Shown: one piece after another, positions 8,474-17,186 of the stretch
How the letters are laid out: each line of letters opens with the position of its first letter
Position numbering within the stretch: position 1 is the stretch's first letter
NCBI RefSeq assembly: GCF_009939295.1
Contig: NZ_WVIC01000003.1
Location: 1 to 64,000 of the forward strand
Reading direction: 5' to 3'
Length of the DNA: 64,000 nucleotides
DNA from: Petrachloros mirabilis ULC683
GTDB lineage: Bacteria; Cyanobacteriota; Cyanobacteriia; Thermosynechococcales; Thermosynechococcaceae
Notes under the pieces: model-generated
Database searches by the model: none
What the model was told of the DNA's origin: nothing
Seen by the model: the letters and a program-made list of their open reading frames with translations, nothing else
Translations under genes and position numbers: made by a program

Positions 8474-9172
8474 ATGTTCTCCATGACCTACCCCAAACCC
8501 GATTCCAGTCCCGACCAACCCCGTACATCCCATCAGGTGTCTACTCCTAGTGACATCAGTCTAATTCGCACCTTTGTGGGTGGCTTTGTGCAGGGACAGG
8601 TCGTGCTACTGGCCAATCCTCATCTGCGCACTGAACCCTTGTTCAACAATAGTATGCAGTTGCTCAGCAAAAAAGAGGGTCTGATTGCCACTGCCAACTT
8701 GGATGCGGCTCCCATTTCAATGCTGGTGCGTGAAACCACAACTCTGGCACCGCTGCTCCATGAAACTCTAGCCACCCATCAGTTTTATCCCCTTGCCAAA
8801 GCAGAAGCCGATAGCTGTTATCTGTACCGCTACTGCTGCGCCCCCGAAGGCTATAATCTCCGCTGTACCACCGCTAAAGAGCTTTGGCGCATCAGTTGGG
8901 GTCGGGGGTTTGGCAACCGCGGTGGCATTCCCCTTGATTTAATTGTGTGGTATCAGACGCCCAATGGAGCCCGTGCCTCCTGGCAACCCTTGCGGGGAAT
9001 GGACTGCGAGCAAGGACTTTTGCAAATTAAAATTTTGGGGGGTGCCCTCTGGGTCAACAGTTCAGATTGGGTGGTATGGGCACGCAAAGAAACCCCGATC
9101 CCAACTGCACAGGATCTAGATCCTGATCGCAGCCGTCTCTATTCTCGGGGACGACTGCCGTTGAATAATTAG
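8474..9172 (+). CDS. Conserved hypothetical protein
   Basis: 232 residues from the ATG at 8474; an in-frame GTG at 8450 would add 8 residues and is not excluded. No signal peptide or membrane segment. The conserved-looking part starts near ISLIRTFVGGFVQGQ and contains several Cys and aromatic residues (SCYLYRYCCAPEGY) and a Trp-rich C-terminal half. It looks like a single globular soluble domain. I do not recognise a characterised family, though it has the feel of a cyanobacteria-specific protein. It stands alone, divergent from ppk1. Confidence 0.65.
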   Translation: MFSMTYPKPDSSPDQPRTSHQVSTPSDISLIRTFVGGFVQGQVVLLANPHLRTEPLFNNSMQLLSKKEGLIATANLDAAPISMLVRETTTLAPLLHETLATHQFYPLAKAEADSCYLYRYCCAPEGYNLRCTTAKELWRISWGRGFGNRGGIPLDLIVWYQTPNGARASWQPLRGMDCEQGLLQIKILGGALWVNSSDWVVWARKETPIPTAQDLDPDRSRLYSRGRLPLNN

Positions 9173-9362
9173 GGCAACGGTTTCTTCTGGCCACCCCTTT
9201 GGTCTACAATGCCTGCCAGATTCCGATGGCTGCTCAATCTCGAACCATCGGGCACTCTAGGGAGAGAAGTCTCGTCTCAAATCCATCGCGTCCTGACCGC
9301 AAGGAGGGTGCATCCCACTTTTGTAGCCCTCACCCTAAATCCCTCTCCCAGGGCGGGCTACG

Positions 9363-9528
9363 GTGTACACACATCTCTAGGTAAACCCATTCCACCCTGC
9401 ATTAGCCCCCCCGACCCCCCAAGTTTGGGGGGAGATCAACAAAAATTGGGACTATATTCCCCCCAAACTTGGGGGGCTAGGGGGGCGAGCGCAAAGATTT
9501 TGAATCTTTTCAAGACTTGTGTGTACAC
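9363..9528. mobile_element. Small inverted-repeat element with GTGTACACACA ends
   Basis: An 11-bp perfect terminal inverted repeat (GTGTACACACA at 9363-9373, complement at 9518-9528) encloses 166 bp with an inner palindrome built from CCCCCCAAGTTTGGGGGG-type arms (about 9414-9431 and 9461-9477). No coding capacity. The inner core resembles the family A repeats elsewhere in the window (24249, 35277, 36934, 39610), but the ends are different. Likely a MITE. No clear target duplication was seen. Confidence 0.6.
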
Positions 9529-9646
9529 GGTTGCCCAGGGCTGAGGGATGAGGGCAAATTTGCCAAACTGGGATGCACCCCGCAAGGGCGCGATGTTGAG
9601 AGTCTGAACAGTTTGGTGCAAAGGTATTTGTGCAAAGGTAAAAGGA

Positions 9647-10816
9647 ATGACCTTGACGTTGACCCGATGGCTAAGCGCTCTACAGCCCATGCGCCTGGGG
9701 GGGCTCTCCCTGTTAATCTGGCTGTGTTGGATGGTTCCGGCTCTTGCCTTAGAACTGAAAATTGCGCTCAAAGAAGGCGTCAGCCAAATTGCTGTGGGTA
9801 GCTCTACCTCGGCAACGATCACCAATGGCATGGGTCAGCCTGTGGGGCAACTCCCTCCCCTACAAGGGTACTTTGCCAAAGCGGCCTCGGGTGCTGTGGC
9901 TCTAAATCAACACCAAGCCTGGCAACTGGTGGTGCAGCCTTCTGACAACGGCCTGGTCTACATTGGCGATCGCTGGTATCGCGGTAGCGTGCGCTTGGTT
10001 CGCACCTCTCAAGGGTTTGCGGTGATTAATCAAGTTGATCTAGAAGACTACCTAGCCAGTGTCGTGGGCAAGGAAATGTACCCCTCCTGGCCCCAGGAAG
10101 CTCTCAAGGCTCAAGCGGTGGCAGCTCGCTCCTATGCGCTATTTCGCCGTCAACGTCAGCAAAGTCAGCTCTATGATCTGGGAAATACCACGACCTATCA
10201 GGTCTACGATGGCATCAATAGTGAGACCGAAAGCACTCGCTCTGCTGTGCAAGCCACTGCTGGCCAAATTCTCACTTATCAGGGTAAAGTCATTGAGGCC
10301 GTTTTTCACTCTGCTTCGGGGGGGCACACCGAAAACTCTGAGAATGTCTGGAGTGCTGCTGTGCCGTATCTTCGGGGTGTGCCAGATTTTGATCAATCGG
10401 CACCGGTCTATCAATGGACTTTGGAATTGACGGCGAGCCAAATGCGTCAGCGGATTCCTGGTATTGGCAATATTGTCGCTTTTGAACCTTTGCAAACCAC
10501 TCCCACGGGGCGGATTCGCAGCCTCCGCGTTCGAGGGGATGCTGGGTCACGCACCCTGACGGGTGCCCAGGCTCGTCAAGCCCTAGGGCTCCGCAGTACC
10601 CTGTTCTCGGTTCAACCCCAGCTTGGCCCTCTGGCCAGTCAACCTGGGGGTTCTGCTGCCAAATCCAGTGGGTTTAAGATCCAGGGACGGGGCTACGGCC
10701 ACGGTCTGGGTATGAGCCAGTGGGGAGCCTATAGTCTGGCGACTCAGGGTAAAACCTATGCCGATATTTTGCGGCATTATTATCAGGGGACAACCGTTTC
10801 AAACCTGGGCAGTTAG
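9647..10816 (+). CDS. SpoIID/LytB domain protein
   Basis: 389 residues. An N-terminal hydrophobic segment (about 18-36) ending in ALALE looks like a signal peptide or anchor. The SpoIID/LytB domain covers about 125-385: VDLEDYLASVVGKEM, ALKAQAVAARSYAL, SASGGHTENSENVW and the C-terminal GRGYGHGLGMSQWGA motif are all present. SpoIID proteins are lytic transglycosylases acting on denuded peptidoglycan, or enhancers of amidases (LytB); in cyanobacteria the role is probably in cell-wall remodelling. The gene converges on and overlaps by 4 bp the glycosyltransferase gene. Confidence 0.9.
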   Translation: MTLTLTRWLSALQPMRLGGLSLLIWLCWMVPALALELKIALKEGVSQIAVGSSTSATITNGMGQPVGQLPPLQGYFAKAASGAVALNQHQAWQLVVQPSDNGLVYIGDRWYRGSVRLVRTSQGFAVINQVDLEDYLASVVGKEMYPSWPQEALKAQAVAARSYALFRRQRQQSQLYDLGNTTTYQVYDGINSETESTRSAVQATAGQILTYQGKVIEAVFHSASGGHTENSENVWSAAVPYLRGVPDFDQSAPVYQWTLELTASQMRQRIPGIGNIVAFEPLQTTPTGRIRSLRVRGDAGSRTLTGAQARQALGLRSTLFSVQPQLGPLASQPGGSAAKSSGFKIQGRGYGHGLGMSQWGAYSLATQGKTYADILRHYYQGTTVSNLGS

Positions 10817-11772
10817 TGACCCCAAACTTTTTCTAGGACTTGAATTGGAGGAATGTCTGCCAGATTGCCATTGGGGGAATAGATGGCTACTAGCCGTTCA
10901 CTGTCGAGGTGGCTGCGCCATTGTTCTTGTCGGTTCAATAGTGCCACCAAATAGGTTTGCACCGCTAGGCCAAGATACAGGGTAGCGCCCCCTGTACAGA
11001 TCAGGACGTTTGCACCCGCGATGATGGCGGCCTGTTTGCCTAAGTCTCCAGGGTAGATTACCTTCAAGTTGGGGTTGGCGTTGGTCATGGCGCTGACCCA
11101 AGCCCCGTTGTCTGATGTTTGTAGAGCCAGGAGCGGCAGGTCAGGTTGACGCTCTATAGAGCCTTTCACAATGGACTGCCAATGGGTCACAGGATAGGTG
11201 GAAGGAGCTGCTGTGGTGGTTGCCCCCCCATCACAGAGCAGGATATAGCCTTGCTCTGGGGGTAGACTTATCCGAGTTTGCTCAGATTCTGCCCACTCTA
11301 TATCAGCGGCAGGGAGGTTGATTTGCAGCTCTGAGCGGGGGCTAGCGAGGCCAAACCCCTGAAGCAAGTCATGATACTGCGTCGCCAAATCTTGTTGAGA
11401 TTTTAGGGGAATGGCATCTGTCAGCAGGACGCTGCCCCAGCCGCTCGCATAGCCCACCCGCTTCGGCACCCCGGTTAACCACAGGAGTAGATTAATCCAT
11501 CGACTCTGGCCAAAATAGAGGCAAGCGTCATACTCGCGATCGCGCACTTGACCAATCAGGTTACCCCAATCAGCAGGGCCATTGCGCCCTGCAAAATTGA
11601 AGGTCAGGACATCATTCACAGCCCGCGAAACTCGATACACACCTTTGGCACGCGGTTCAACCATCACATCAATTTGAGCCTGGGGATAGTGACACTTAAG
11701 GTCATCCAGGGTCGGAAAGCACAGGAGTTGATCTCCAATGCTGCCTGGAATAAAAGCCAAGAATCGAGTCAT
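10813..11772 (-). CDS. Family 9 glycosyltransferase (heptosyltransferase-like)
   Basis: About 319 residues from ATG 11770-11772 (MTRFLAFIPGSIGDQ). The open frame continues 16 codons upstream, but the conserved N-terminus starts here. The IPGSIGDQLLCFPTL motif and the C-terminal ICTGGATLYLGLA segment are typical of ADP-heptose:LPS heptosyltransferase-like GT9 proteins. Cyanobacteria often lack heptose, so the true sugar donor is unknown. Probably acts in cell-envelope glycan synthesis at the inner face of the cytoplasmic membrane. Confidence 0.85.
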   Translation of the reverse strand: MTRFLAFIPGSIGDQLLCFPTLDDLKCHYPQAQIDVMVEPRAKGVYRVSRAVNDVLTFNFAGRNGPADWGNLIGQVRDREYDACLYFGQSRWINLLLWLTGVPKRVGYASGWGSVLLTDAIPLKSQQDLATQYHDLLQGFGLASPRSELQINLPAADIEWAESEQTRISLPPEQGYILLCDGGATTTAAPSTYPVTHWQSIVKGSIERQPDLPLLALQTSDNGAWVSAMTNANPNLKVIYPGDLGKQAAIIAGANVLICTGGATLYLGLAVQTYLVALLNRQEQWRSHLDSERLVAIYSPNGNLADIPPIQVLEKVWGH

Positions 11773-11902
11773 GGGTTTAGAAAAAAAAGATCGAATCTGA
11801 CGAGATGCACCGCTCCCCATTGTACTGGAACATCAGAAATCCCATGCCCAGAATGTTGTGCCCTATCTCCCGTAGCATGGAAAAAAGATTCTCAAGGGAG
11901 AC

Positions 11903-12610
11903 GTGACGACAATGCATTTACTCATCCCTGCCGCTGGGGTCGGCAAGCGCATGGGGGCTGAGGGCAATAAACTCCGCCTATCGCTCTTGGGTAAGCCTTT
12001 ATTGGCTTGGACGCTGATGGCTGCGGCTGCGGCAAAAACTGTGGAGTGGATTGGTCTGATTGGGCAACCTGTAGATTGGCCAATCTGGGAAGAGTGGCTC
12101 CAAGTCTTGCAGTTGCAAACCCCGGTAACTTTAATTGAAGGGGGAAGCACAAGGCAGGAGTCTGTCTACTGTGGCCTACAGGCACTCCCGCCCGAGGCAA
12201 CGCGGGTCTTGATTCACGATGGGGCACGATGTTTGGCAACACCGGCTCTTTTCAATCGCTGCGCTGAGGCGTTGATGAAGCACGAGGGCTTGATTGCTGC
12301 CATTCCGGTCAAGGACACCATTAAGGTGGTCAACGAGCAGGGAGAGATTACCGCTACCCCCAACCGGGAGCAGCTCTGGGCTGCCCAGACCCCTCAAGGC
12401 TTCCAGGTGGCGAAGCTCAAGAACTGTCACGAAATGGGTCGTCAGCAAGGGTGGTCTGTTACCGATGATGCGGCCTTGTTTGAGAGGTTTGACCTGCCCG
12501 TCCAGATCGTGATGGGGGAAGAAACCAACCTTAAGATCACAACCCCCGCTGACCTGACACTCGCTACGCTGATTTTGGAGCAGCGCCAAGTGACATACTC
12601 CCGACCCTGA
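11903..12610 (+). CDS. ispD: 2-C-methyl-D-erythritol 4-phosphate cytidylyltransferase
   Basis: 235 residues, the usual length. Second-to-third step of the MEP isoprenoid pathway: CTP + methylerythritol phosphate to CDP-ME. N-terminal nucleotide-binding loop PAAGVGKRMG (9-18), the GGSTRQESVYCGL segment, the VLIHDGARC motif and TPQGF near residue 165 are all diagnostic. An ATG at 11903 is preceded by GGGAGACG. It stands between the GT9 gene (divergent) and the toxin-antitoxin pair (convergent). Confidence 0.95.
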   Translation: MTTMHLLIPAAGVGKRMGAEGNKLRLSLLGKPLLAWTLMAAAAAKTVEWIGLIGQPVDWPIWEEWLQVLQLQTPVTLIEGGSTRQESVYCGLQALPPEATRVLIHDGARCLATPALFNRCAEALMKHEGLIAAIPVKDTIKVVNEQGEITATPNREQLWAAQTPQGFQVAKLKNCHEMGRQQGWSVTDDAALFERFDLPVQIVMGEETNLKITTPADLTLATLILEQRQVTYSRP

Positions 12611-12637
12611 TGCTAGCGCGTGGACTGTTCTATGACT

Positions 12638-13048
12638 TTAACGAATCAGTCGAACCGAAACACCTACGTCAACATTGCGCCAAACCTTATCCGATGTTAG
12701 CGCTGGCAGGTTGAGTTTCAATGCCAAGGCTAGACAAGCGCGATCGCCCAGCGACAAGCCCATCGCTCTAGTCTTAGGAAGTAGTTCAGCAATCGTCAAT
12801 GCTAATGCTTCTTCAACGGGATAAATCTGAATGGCCTGACTCAGTAGACCTAAATCCCGAAGCTGCGCCACAACATCTTGGGGCTGCTTACCTCGTTCTA
12901 ACAGCTTAGAAAGAACCTCAGCCCAGTTCACAGCGCTAAGTGCTGTACCTTGCGTTAGAGCAGTCGCAACCAAGTCCGATCCCGCTTCTCCCTGTAAATA
13001 CGCCAATAAAGCCGAAGCATCAAGAACAAATGTTGGAGATAGACTCAA
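12638..13048 (-). CDS. PIN-domain toxin of a VapBC-type pair
   Basis: 136 residues. PIN-domain layout: FVLDASALLAYLQGE with Asp at 10, Glu in NWAEVLSKL, Asp in SLGDRACLALAL, and Asp in ALTSDKVW. These are the four acidic residues that bind metal in PIN RNases. The start codon overlaps the stop of the AbrB-like antitoxin by 4 bp (ATGA type), as is common in toxin-antitoxin operons. Expected to cleave RNA when released from the antitoxin. Confidence 0.9.
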   Translation of the reverse strand: MSLSPTFVLDASALLAYLQGEAGSDLVATALTQGTALSAVNWAEVLSKLLERGKQPQDVVAQLRDLGLLSQAIQIYPVEEALALTIAELLPKTRAMGLSLGDRACLALALKLNLPALTSDKVWRNVDVGVSVRLIR

Positions 13049-13326
13049 GAGTCTTGCTCCTGTCTTGCCTCTAATCTACGCTCCTGAATCAATTCATTCG
13101 CTAGGCTAACACCAGGTGCAATATCCTTAAACAACCCTTGGGCTTTTTGAACCTGCTGGGACAAACTGACAAGCCGCAAGCTATTATCCACTTCAACCGT
13201 AATAACCAGTTGATCCCCTTCCTGAAGACCAATCCGTTTTCGTAAGGAGGCAGGGAGAACTAAACGCCCACGCTCTCCGGCTCGAATTGTATACTGCTCA
13301 GGTAATTCGGTAGTTTTGTTTGCCAT
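13045..13326 (-). CDS. AbrB/MazE-like antitoxin (VapB type)
   Basis: About 93 residues from ATG 13324-13326 (MANKTTELPEQ); an upstream start would add 8 residues. Residues about 10-55 form a SpoVT/AbrB swapped-hairpin DNA-binding domain (GRLVLPASLRKRIGLQEGDQL). The C-terminal third is helical and charged, suitable for binding the toxin. It is first in the operon with the PIN gene, and is expected to repress its own promoter in the 120 bp before the family B repeat. Confidence 0.88.
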   Translation of the reverse strand: MANKTTELPEQYTIRAGERGRLVLPASLRKRIGLQEGDQLVITVEVDNSLRLVSLSQQVQKAQGLFKDIAPGVSLANELIQERRLEARQEQDS

Positions 13327-13448
13327 TATCGTTAAATGTGGGCCATGCAAAAATCATACCGCTTTTTCTGAATAGGCCACTCTTTTGTCCCAAGCAGAGT
13401 AGGGCTTTTGGGGTCTTAAACTCCCATACTCCGGCCGAAAGAGCCTTA

Positions 13449-13556
13449 TATAGTGGTTCTCACCTGAGTGAGATACGGGGTGTGGGGGTGGAACCCCCAC
13501 GCAGGGGGCACTGCCCCCTGCACCCCATGTACTCCATTGATCTGTAAACCGCTATA
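13449..13556. mobile_element. Family B repeat (TATAGCGG ends), copy 1
   Basis: 108 bp. Imperfect terminal inverted repeats TATAGTGGTTCTC / TATAGCGGTTTAC, plus internal hairpins GGGGGTGGAACCCCC and GGGGGCACTGCCCCC. The same sequence recurs at 32881, 40456 and 50005, with diverged relatives at 42169 and 44494. No coding capacity. Ends of TA suggest insertion at TA targets, as in IS630/Tc1-type MITEs. Confidence 0.75.
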
Positions 13557-13599
13557 GTTTTGCTAGAGAGGGCAAATCATAACCACACTTTTTACATTG

Positions 13600-13633
13600 A
13601 AATAAAAGCCCTCGAACTGACGGATTCGAGGGC
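13600..13633 (-). terminator. rpsD rho-independent terminator
   Basis: Perfect inverted repeat GCCCTCGAA / TTCGAGGGC (13608-13616 and 13625-13633) with an 8-nt loop, about 70 bp after the rpsD stop on the minus strand. It is followed on that strand by TTTTATTTC. A textbook intrinsic terminator for rpsD. Confidence 0.85.
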
Positions 13634-13703
13634 CAATACTGACGTGAAATATCAAATGTGAAGAAGGGTGCCGCGGTTGGTCACGCTTGCAGTAAGCGCC
13701 AAC

Positions 13704-14312
13704 TTAACCCTTACGAGAATAGTACTCAACCACGAGTAGCTCATTGATTTCCAGGGCAATCCACTCGCGTTCGATGACGCTGTTGACTTTGCCGGTGAGC
13801 TTACTTTTGTCAAATTCGAGATGGCTGGGCACATTGGCTAGCCCAGGGAATTGCAAGTTGTTTTCGACTAGGTTGCGTGATCGGTCGCGATCGCGCACCG
13901 CAACTTCTTCACCAGGCCGACACTGATAGCTGGGAATCGAAACCACGCGACCATTGACCGTGACATGGCCGTGGTTCACGAGCTGCCGCGCTGCCGGAAT
14001 GGTCGGAGCCATACCCATACGAAACACCGTATTGTCAAGGCGCATCTCTAGCATTTGCAGCAGTGCTTGACCTGTGGAACCTCCGGTGCGACGCGCTTTA
14101 CGCACATAACGCAGCAATTGGCGCTCCGTGATGCCGTAATTGAAACGAAGCTTTTGCTTTTCTTCTAACCGCGTGGCGTATTCAGAGCGCTTTTTGCGGG
14201 CTTGGCCATGCTGTCCGGGTGGATAGTCACGGCGAGGGGATTTGCGGGTTAGGCCAGGTAGGTTGCCAAGACGACGAACCACCCTGAGGCGAGGGCCTCG
14301 ATATCGCGACAT
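13704..14312 (-). CDS. rpsD: 30S ribosomal protein S4
   Basis: 202 residues, full length for the cyanobacterial/chloroplast S4 type. N-terminus [16 protein letters not shown] and the S4 RNA-binding domain (about 90-155, [28 protein letters not shown]) are unmistakable. S4 nucleates 30S assembly on 16S rRNA. Here it is a single-gene unit with its own terminator, as is usual in cyanobacteria where rpsD is outside the main ribosomal operon. Confidence 0.98.
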   Translation of the reverse strand: MSRYRGPRLRVVRRLGNLPGLTRKSPRRDYPPGQHGQARKKRSEYATRLEEKQKLRFNYGITERQLLRYVRKARRTGGSTGQALLQMLEMRLDNTVFRMGMAPTIPAARQLVNHGHVTVNGRVVSIPSYQCRPGEEVAVRDRDRSRNLVENNLQFPGLANVPSHLEFDKSKLTGKVNSVIEREWIALEINELLVVEYYSRKG

Positions 14313-14579
14313 GAAACTTCCTCTTGATTGATATGCACAAAGTCAACCTTTCTAGTCTAATCCCAAATTGATATAGTTTTCAACTTCTCAAATCAGCACA
14401 TCTGCGCCCACAAGTCTACTGTTACTTTAACAATTGCTAACGGGGAGTTAACCTCAAGCCGCTACGATCCGGCAGGATGTCCAGGGGTTCTTCAGCATTT
14501 TTAACCCCCTAGGAGAACTGTATCGGCCTTGGGCCAGCATCCGTGGATTCAGGGTCAGGTTCAAGGAGTTCGTTATTGC

Positions 14580-16496
14580 ATGTCCATAATTCAACTTTGG
14601 TGTCGATGCTGGGGAGCACTGCGGCTCTTGAGATTTCTGGCCATGGCCAGCTTGGCCGCTTTCCTCGGAGCTTCAACGGCTGAAGCCTTTATGCTCACCT
14701 TGCTCCATAACAATGATGGGGAGTCCAGCTTGATCAATGCGGGGGCTGGACTCGAAAATTTTGGCGGTGTAGCGAGGTTTTCATCCCAGGTGCAGGCTCT
14801 GCGGCAAGAAGCAGCGACTCGCAATAGCAGTTCATTGCTGATTTCCTCTGGCGATAATTTCCTGGCTGGGGCTCAATTTAATGCTAGTCTGGCGCTACCC
14901 CAAGGACAGCGCTTCTATGACAGCATTGCTCTAGATTTAATTGGCTACGATGCGATCACCATTGGCAACCATGAATTTGACTTTGGCCCCGATGTATTGG
15001 CTCGCTTTATCGCTGACTTTGAAAATCCGGTGCCCTTTTTGAGTGCCAACCTCTCCTTTAATGGTGAACCTCAACTTCAGGTGCTCGTTGAGCAGGGACG
15101 AATTGCCCGCAGCACTATCGTAGAACGCGATGGCGAACGCATCGGCATCGTGGGGGCAACCACGCCCCAGCTTCCTTTTATCTCTAGCCCCCGCAATGTC
15201 GAAATTAATCCAGATGTGGCCGGTTCGGTGCAAGCTGAAGTCGATGCCCTTGCGGCTCAAGGAATTAACAAGATTATTCTCTCGACGCATTTGCAAAGCA
15301 TTCAGGAAGAGCTGGATTTGGTCGCCCAGATTCGGGGGGTGGATATTGTGATTGCCGGTGGAGGCGAAGAAGTGTTGGGTAGCCCTACTGATAATCTTAT
15401 TCCGGGAGATGAAGCGGAGATCTTTGGCTCGTACCCACTGCTCAGTGCCACCGATGCCACTGGGAAGCCGATTCCAGTCGTGACGACGCCAGGAAACTAT
15501 CGCTATGTGGGGCGATTGGTGGTGGAGTTTGATGGGGCTGGGGATATTGTTGACATTGATTCAGATCGCAGTGGCCTAGTTCGGATCGCAGGTGAAGGTT
15601 TGCCGGATGCGATCGCACCCGATCCGATGGTGCAAACCCGCGTCGTTACCCCTGTCGAAACCTTTGTAGAAGACTTAGTAACCAACGTCATTGCCCAAAC
15701 AGAAGTGCCCCTGGATGGTCGTCGCGATTCAGTTCGCACTCAGGAAGCCAACCTGGGCAATTTGCTAGCCGACTCCATCCTATTCCAGGGACAGCAGTTG
15801 GCTGCCGAGTTTGGGGTGCCGCAACCCTTGATTGCCCTTCAAAACGGAGGGGGCATTCGCAACGACTCCATCATTGGGCCAGGGGATCTCACAGAGTTCG
15901 ATACCTTTTCCGTGGCTGCTTTTTCTAACTTTGTCAGCATCATTCCCGACCTAGATCCGCAGATTCTAAAAGCGGTTTTAGAAAATGCCTACTCGGCGGT
16001 GGAGATCCGTGGGGGTCGCTTTGGACAGGTGGCAGGATTGCGCATTGGCATTGACCTCAATGAAACGGCACAACAAACCGATGTAGATGGCAACATCATT
16101 ACCCCCGGTAGCCGAGTTAGAGAAGTCATCCTAGACGATGGCACCGTTTTGATTCGAAATGGGCAGGTGCTACCTGACGCACCTACGGTGTCGGTGGCCA
16201 CCATTGACTTTCTAGCTCGGGGTGGCGATCAATACTTTGCGCCTGGCACCTCCTTTACCAGTTTGGGGGTGACTTACCAGCAGGCATTGTCCAACTATAT
16301 CCAGCAAGCCCTGGGTGGGGTTATCCAAGCAGAGCAATATCCCTTTAATACAGTCACCCGCATTTCCTTTGATGGCAGCGCTCCCATTGGCCTGGGTGGG
16401 GACGTTGAACCCATTCCTGAGCCAGGAACAGCGGCAGGTCTTCTGGCATTGGGGGCTATTGTCGCCACAGTGCGCAAGCGAAAACGGGCAGCTTGA
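14580..16496 (+). CDS. 5'-nucleotidase/phosphatase with PEP-CTERM anchor
   Basis: About 638 residues from ATG 14580, which has AAGGAG about 11 nt upstream; an in-frame TTG at 14529 is less likely. A signal peptide (to about STAEA) is followed by a calcineurin-like metallophosphatase domain (LLHNNDGES, GDNFLAG, GNHEFDFG, STHLQ) and a C-terminal 5'-nucleotidase domain (NGGGIRNDSI). The last ~28 residues are a PEP-CTERM sorting signal: PEPG, a hydrophobic stretch, then RKRKR. That predicts processing by an exosortase and surface localisation. Likely releases phosphate from extracellular nucleotides; expression may respond to phosphate starvation, but no Pho box was identified. Confidence 0.92.
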   Translation: MSIIQLWCRCWGALRLLRFLAMASLAAFLGASTAEAFMLTLLHNNDGESSLINAGAGLENFGGVARFSSQVQALRQEAATRNSSSLLISSGDNFLAGAQFNASLALPQGQRFYDSIALDLIGYDAITIGNHEFDFGPDVLARFIADFENPVPFLSANLSFNGEPQLQVLVEQGRIARSTIVERDGERIGIVGATTPQLPFISSPRNVEINPDVAGSVQAEVDALAAQGINKIILSTHLQSIQEELDLVAQIRGVDIVIAGGGEEVLGSPTDNLIPGDEAEIFGSYPLLSATDATGKPIPVVTTPGNYRYVGRLVVEFDGAGDIVDIDSDRSGLVRIAGEGLPDAIAPDPMVQTRVVTPVETFVEDLVTNVIAQTEVPLDGRRDSVRTQEANLGNLLADSILFQGQQLAAEFGVPQPLIALQNGGGIRNDSIIGPGDLTEFDTFSVAAFSNFVSIIPDLDPQILKAVLENAYSAVEIRGGRFGQVAGLRIGIDLNETAQQTDVDGNIITPGSRVREVILDDGTVLIRNGQVLPDAPTVSVATIDFLARGGDQYFAPGTSFTSLGVTYQQALSNYIQQALGGVIQAEQYPFNTVTRISFDGSAPIGLGGDVEPIPEPGTAAGLLALGAIVATVRKRKRAA

Positions 16497-16534
16497 AAAT
16501 TATAATCAACGGTTCGCTTGAGGCTATGTTGACT

Positions 16535-17107
16535 TTAGCGGATGCGCTTCAATTGCTGGTTCGCTTCTTCGAGACTAAACTCCTCAGGGTCAAAACTGCC
16601 TCCAATCCATTCCAACATACTGGAATGCTCAGGATTCTCAGGATCCTGGATGGCCTCTAGAAACTCAGCATAGCCCCAAACCCCGCCACAGTCTTCGGGA
16701 GGGCAGGCGCGCTTGCCCTTAATACAGCAGGGATAGCGCACCTCCGGATCAACCGGGAGCACTTTTTCAACTAAAATCTCGTGTTCCCAGCAATCGCCCA
16801 TATCGTAGACATAGGAAAACTTAAACTTTTCCCTGGTCACAAAGCGCTCTAGGCGCACATTGCGCTCACTCAGCATATCCTCAAAGCCGAAGTCTGGATC
16901 CGGCTGGCCATAGGACTGGCCATGGATTTCAAACTCATGTAAATGGCAGTCGTACCAACCCATCACTAACTGGATGATTTTGTGGAGCTTGCCAAGGGTC
17001 ATCGTACTAGGCACCTGCACCCTGCGCCAAATCGGAGGGCGTAACCTTTTCAGGCTCACCTTAAGTTGATAAATTAAGGGCTGAGATTCTGAAGTTTTTT
17101 TAGGCAT
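16535..17107 (-). CDS. pRiA4b ORF-3-like family protein
   Basis: About 190 residues from ATG 17105-17107; a GTG three codons upstream is possible. The pattern IYQLKVSLKRLRPPIWRRVQV near the N-terminus, then HLHEFEIHGQSYG, YVYDMGDCWEHEI and CPPEDCGGVWGYAEFLEA, is characteristic of the plasmid pRiA4b ORF-3 family. Members are often carried by plasmids and mobile DNA, and their biochemical role is not established. No mobile genes are directly adjacent here. Confidence 0.88.
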   Translation of the reverse strand: MPKKTSESQPLIYQLKVSLKRLRPPIWRRVQVPSTMTLGKLHKIIQLVMGWYDCHLHEFEIHGQSYGQPDPDFGFEDMLSERNVRLERFVTREKFKFSYVYDMGDCWEHEILVEKVLPVDPEVRYPCCIKGKRACPPEDCGGVWGYAEFLEAIQDPENPEHSSMLEWIGGSFDPEEFSLEEANQQLKRIR

Positions 17108-17186
17108 TGAAGTCACGAAAGTCTCAACAACTTAACTGTATGAAATATCGTCAACCCTATCTTGCTCTGAATCACCAGAACAGCAT

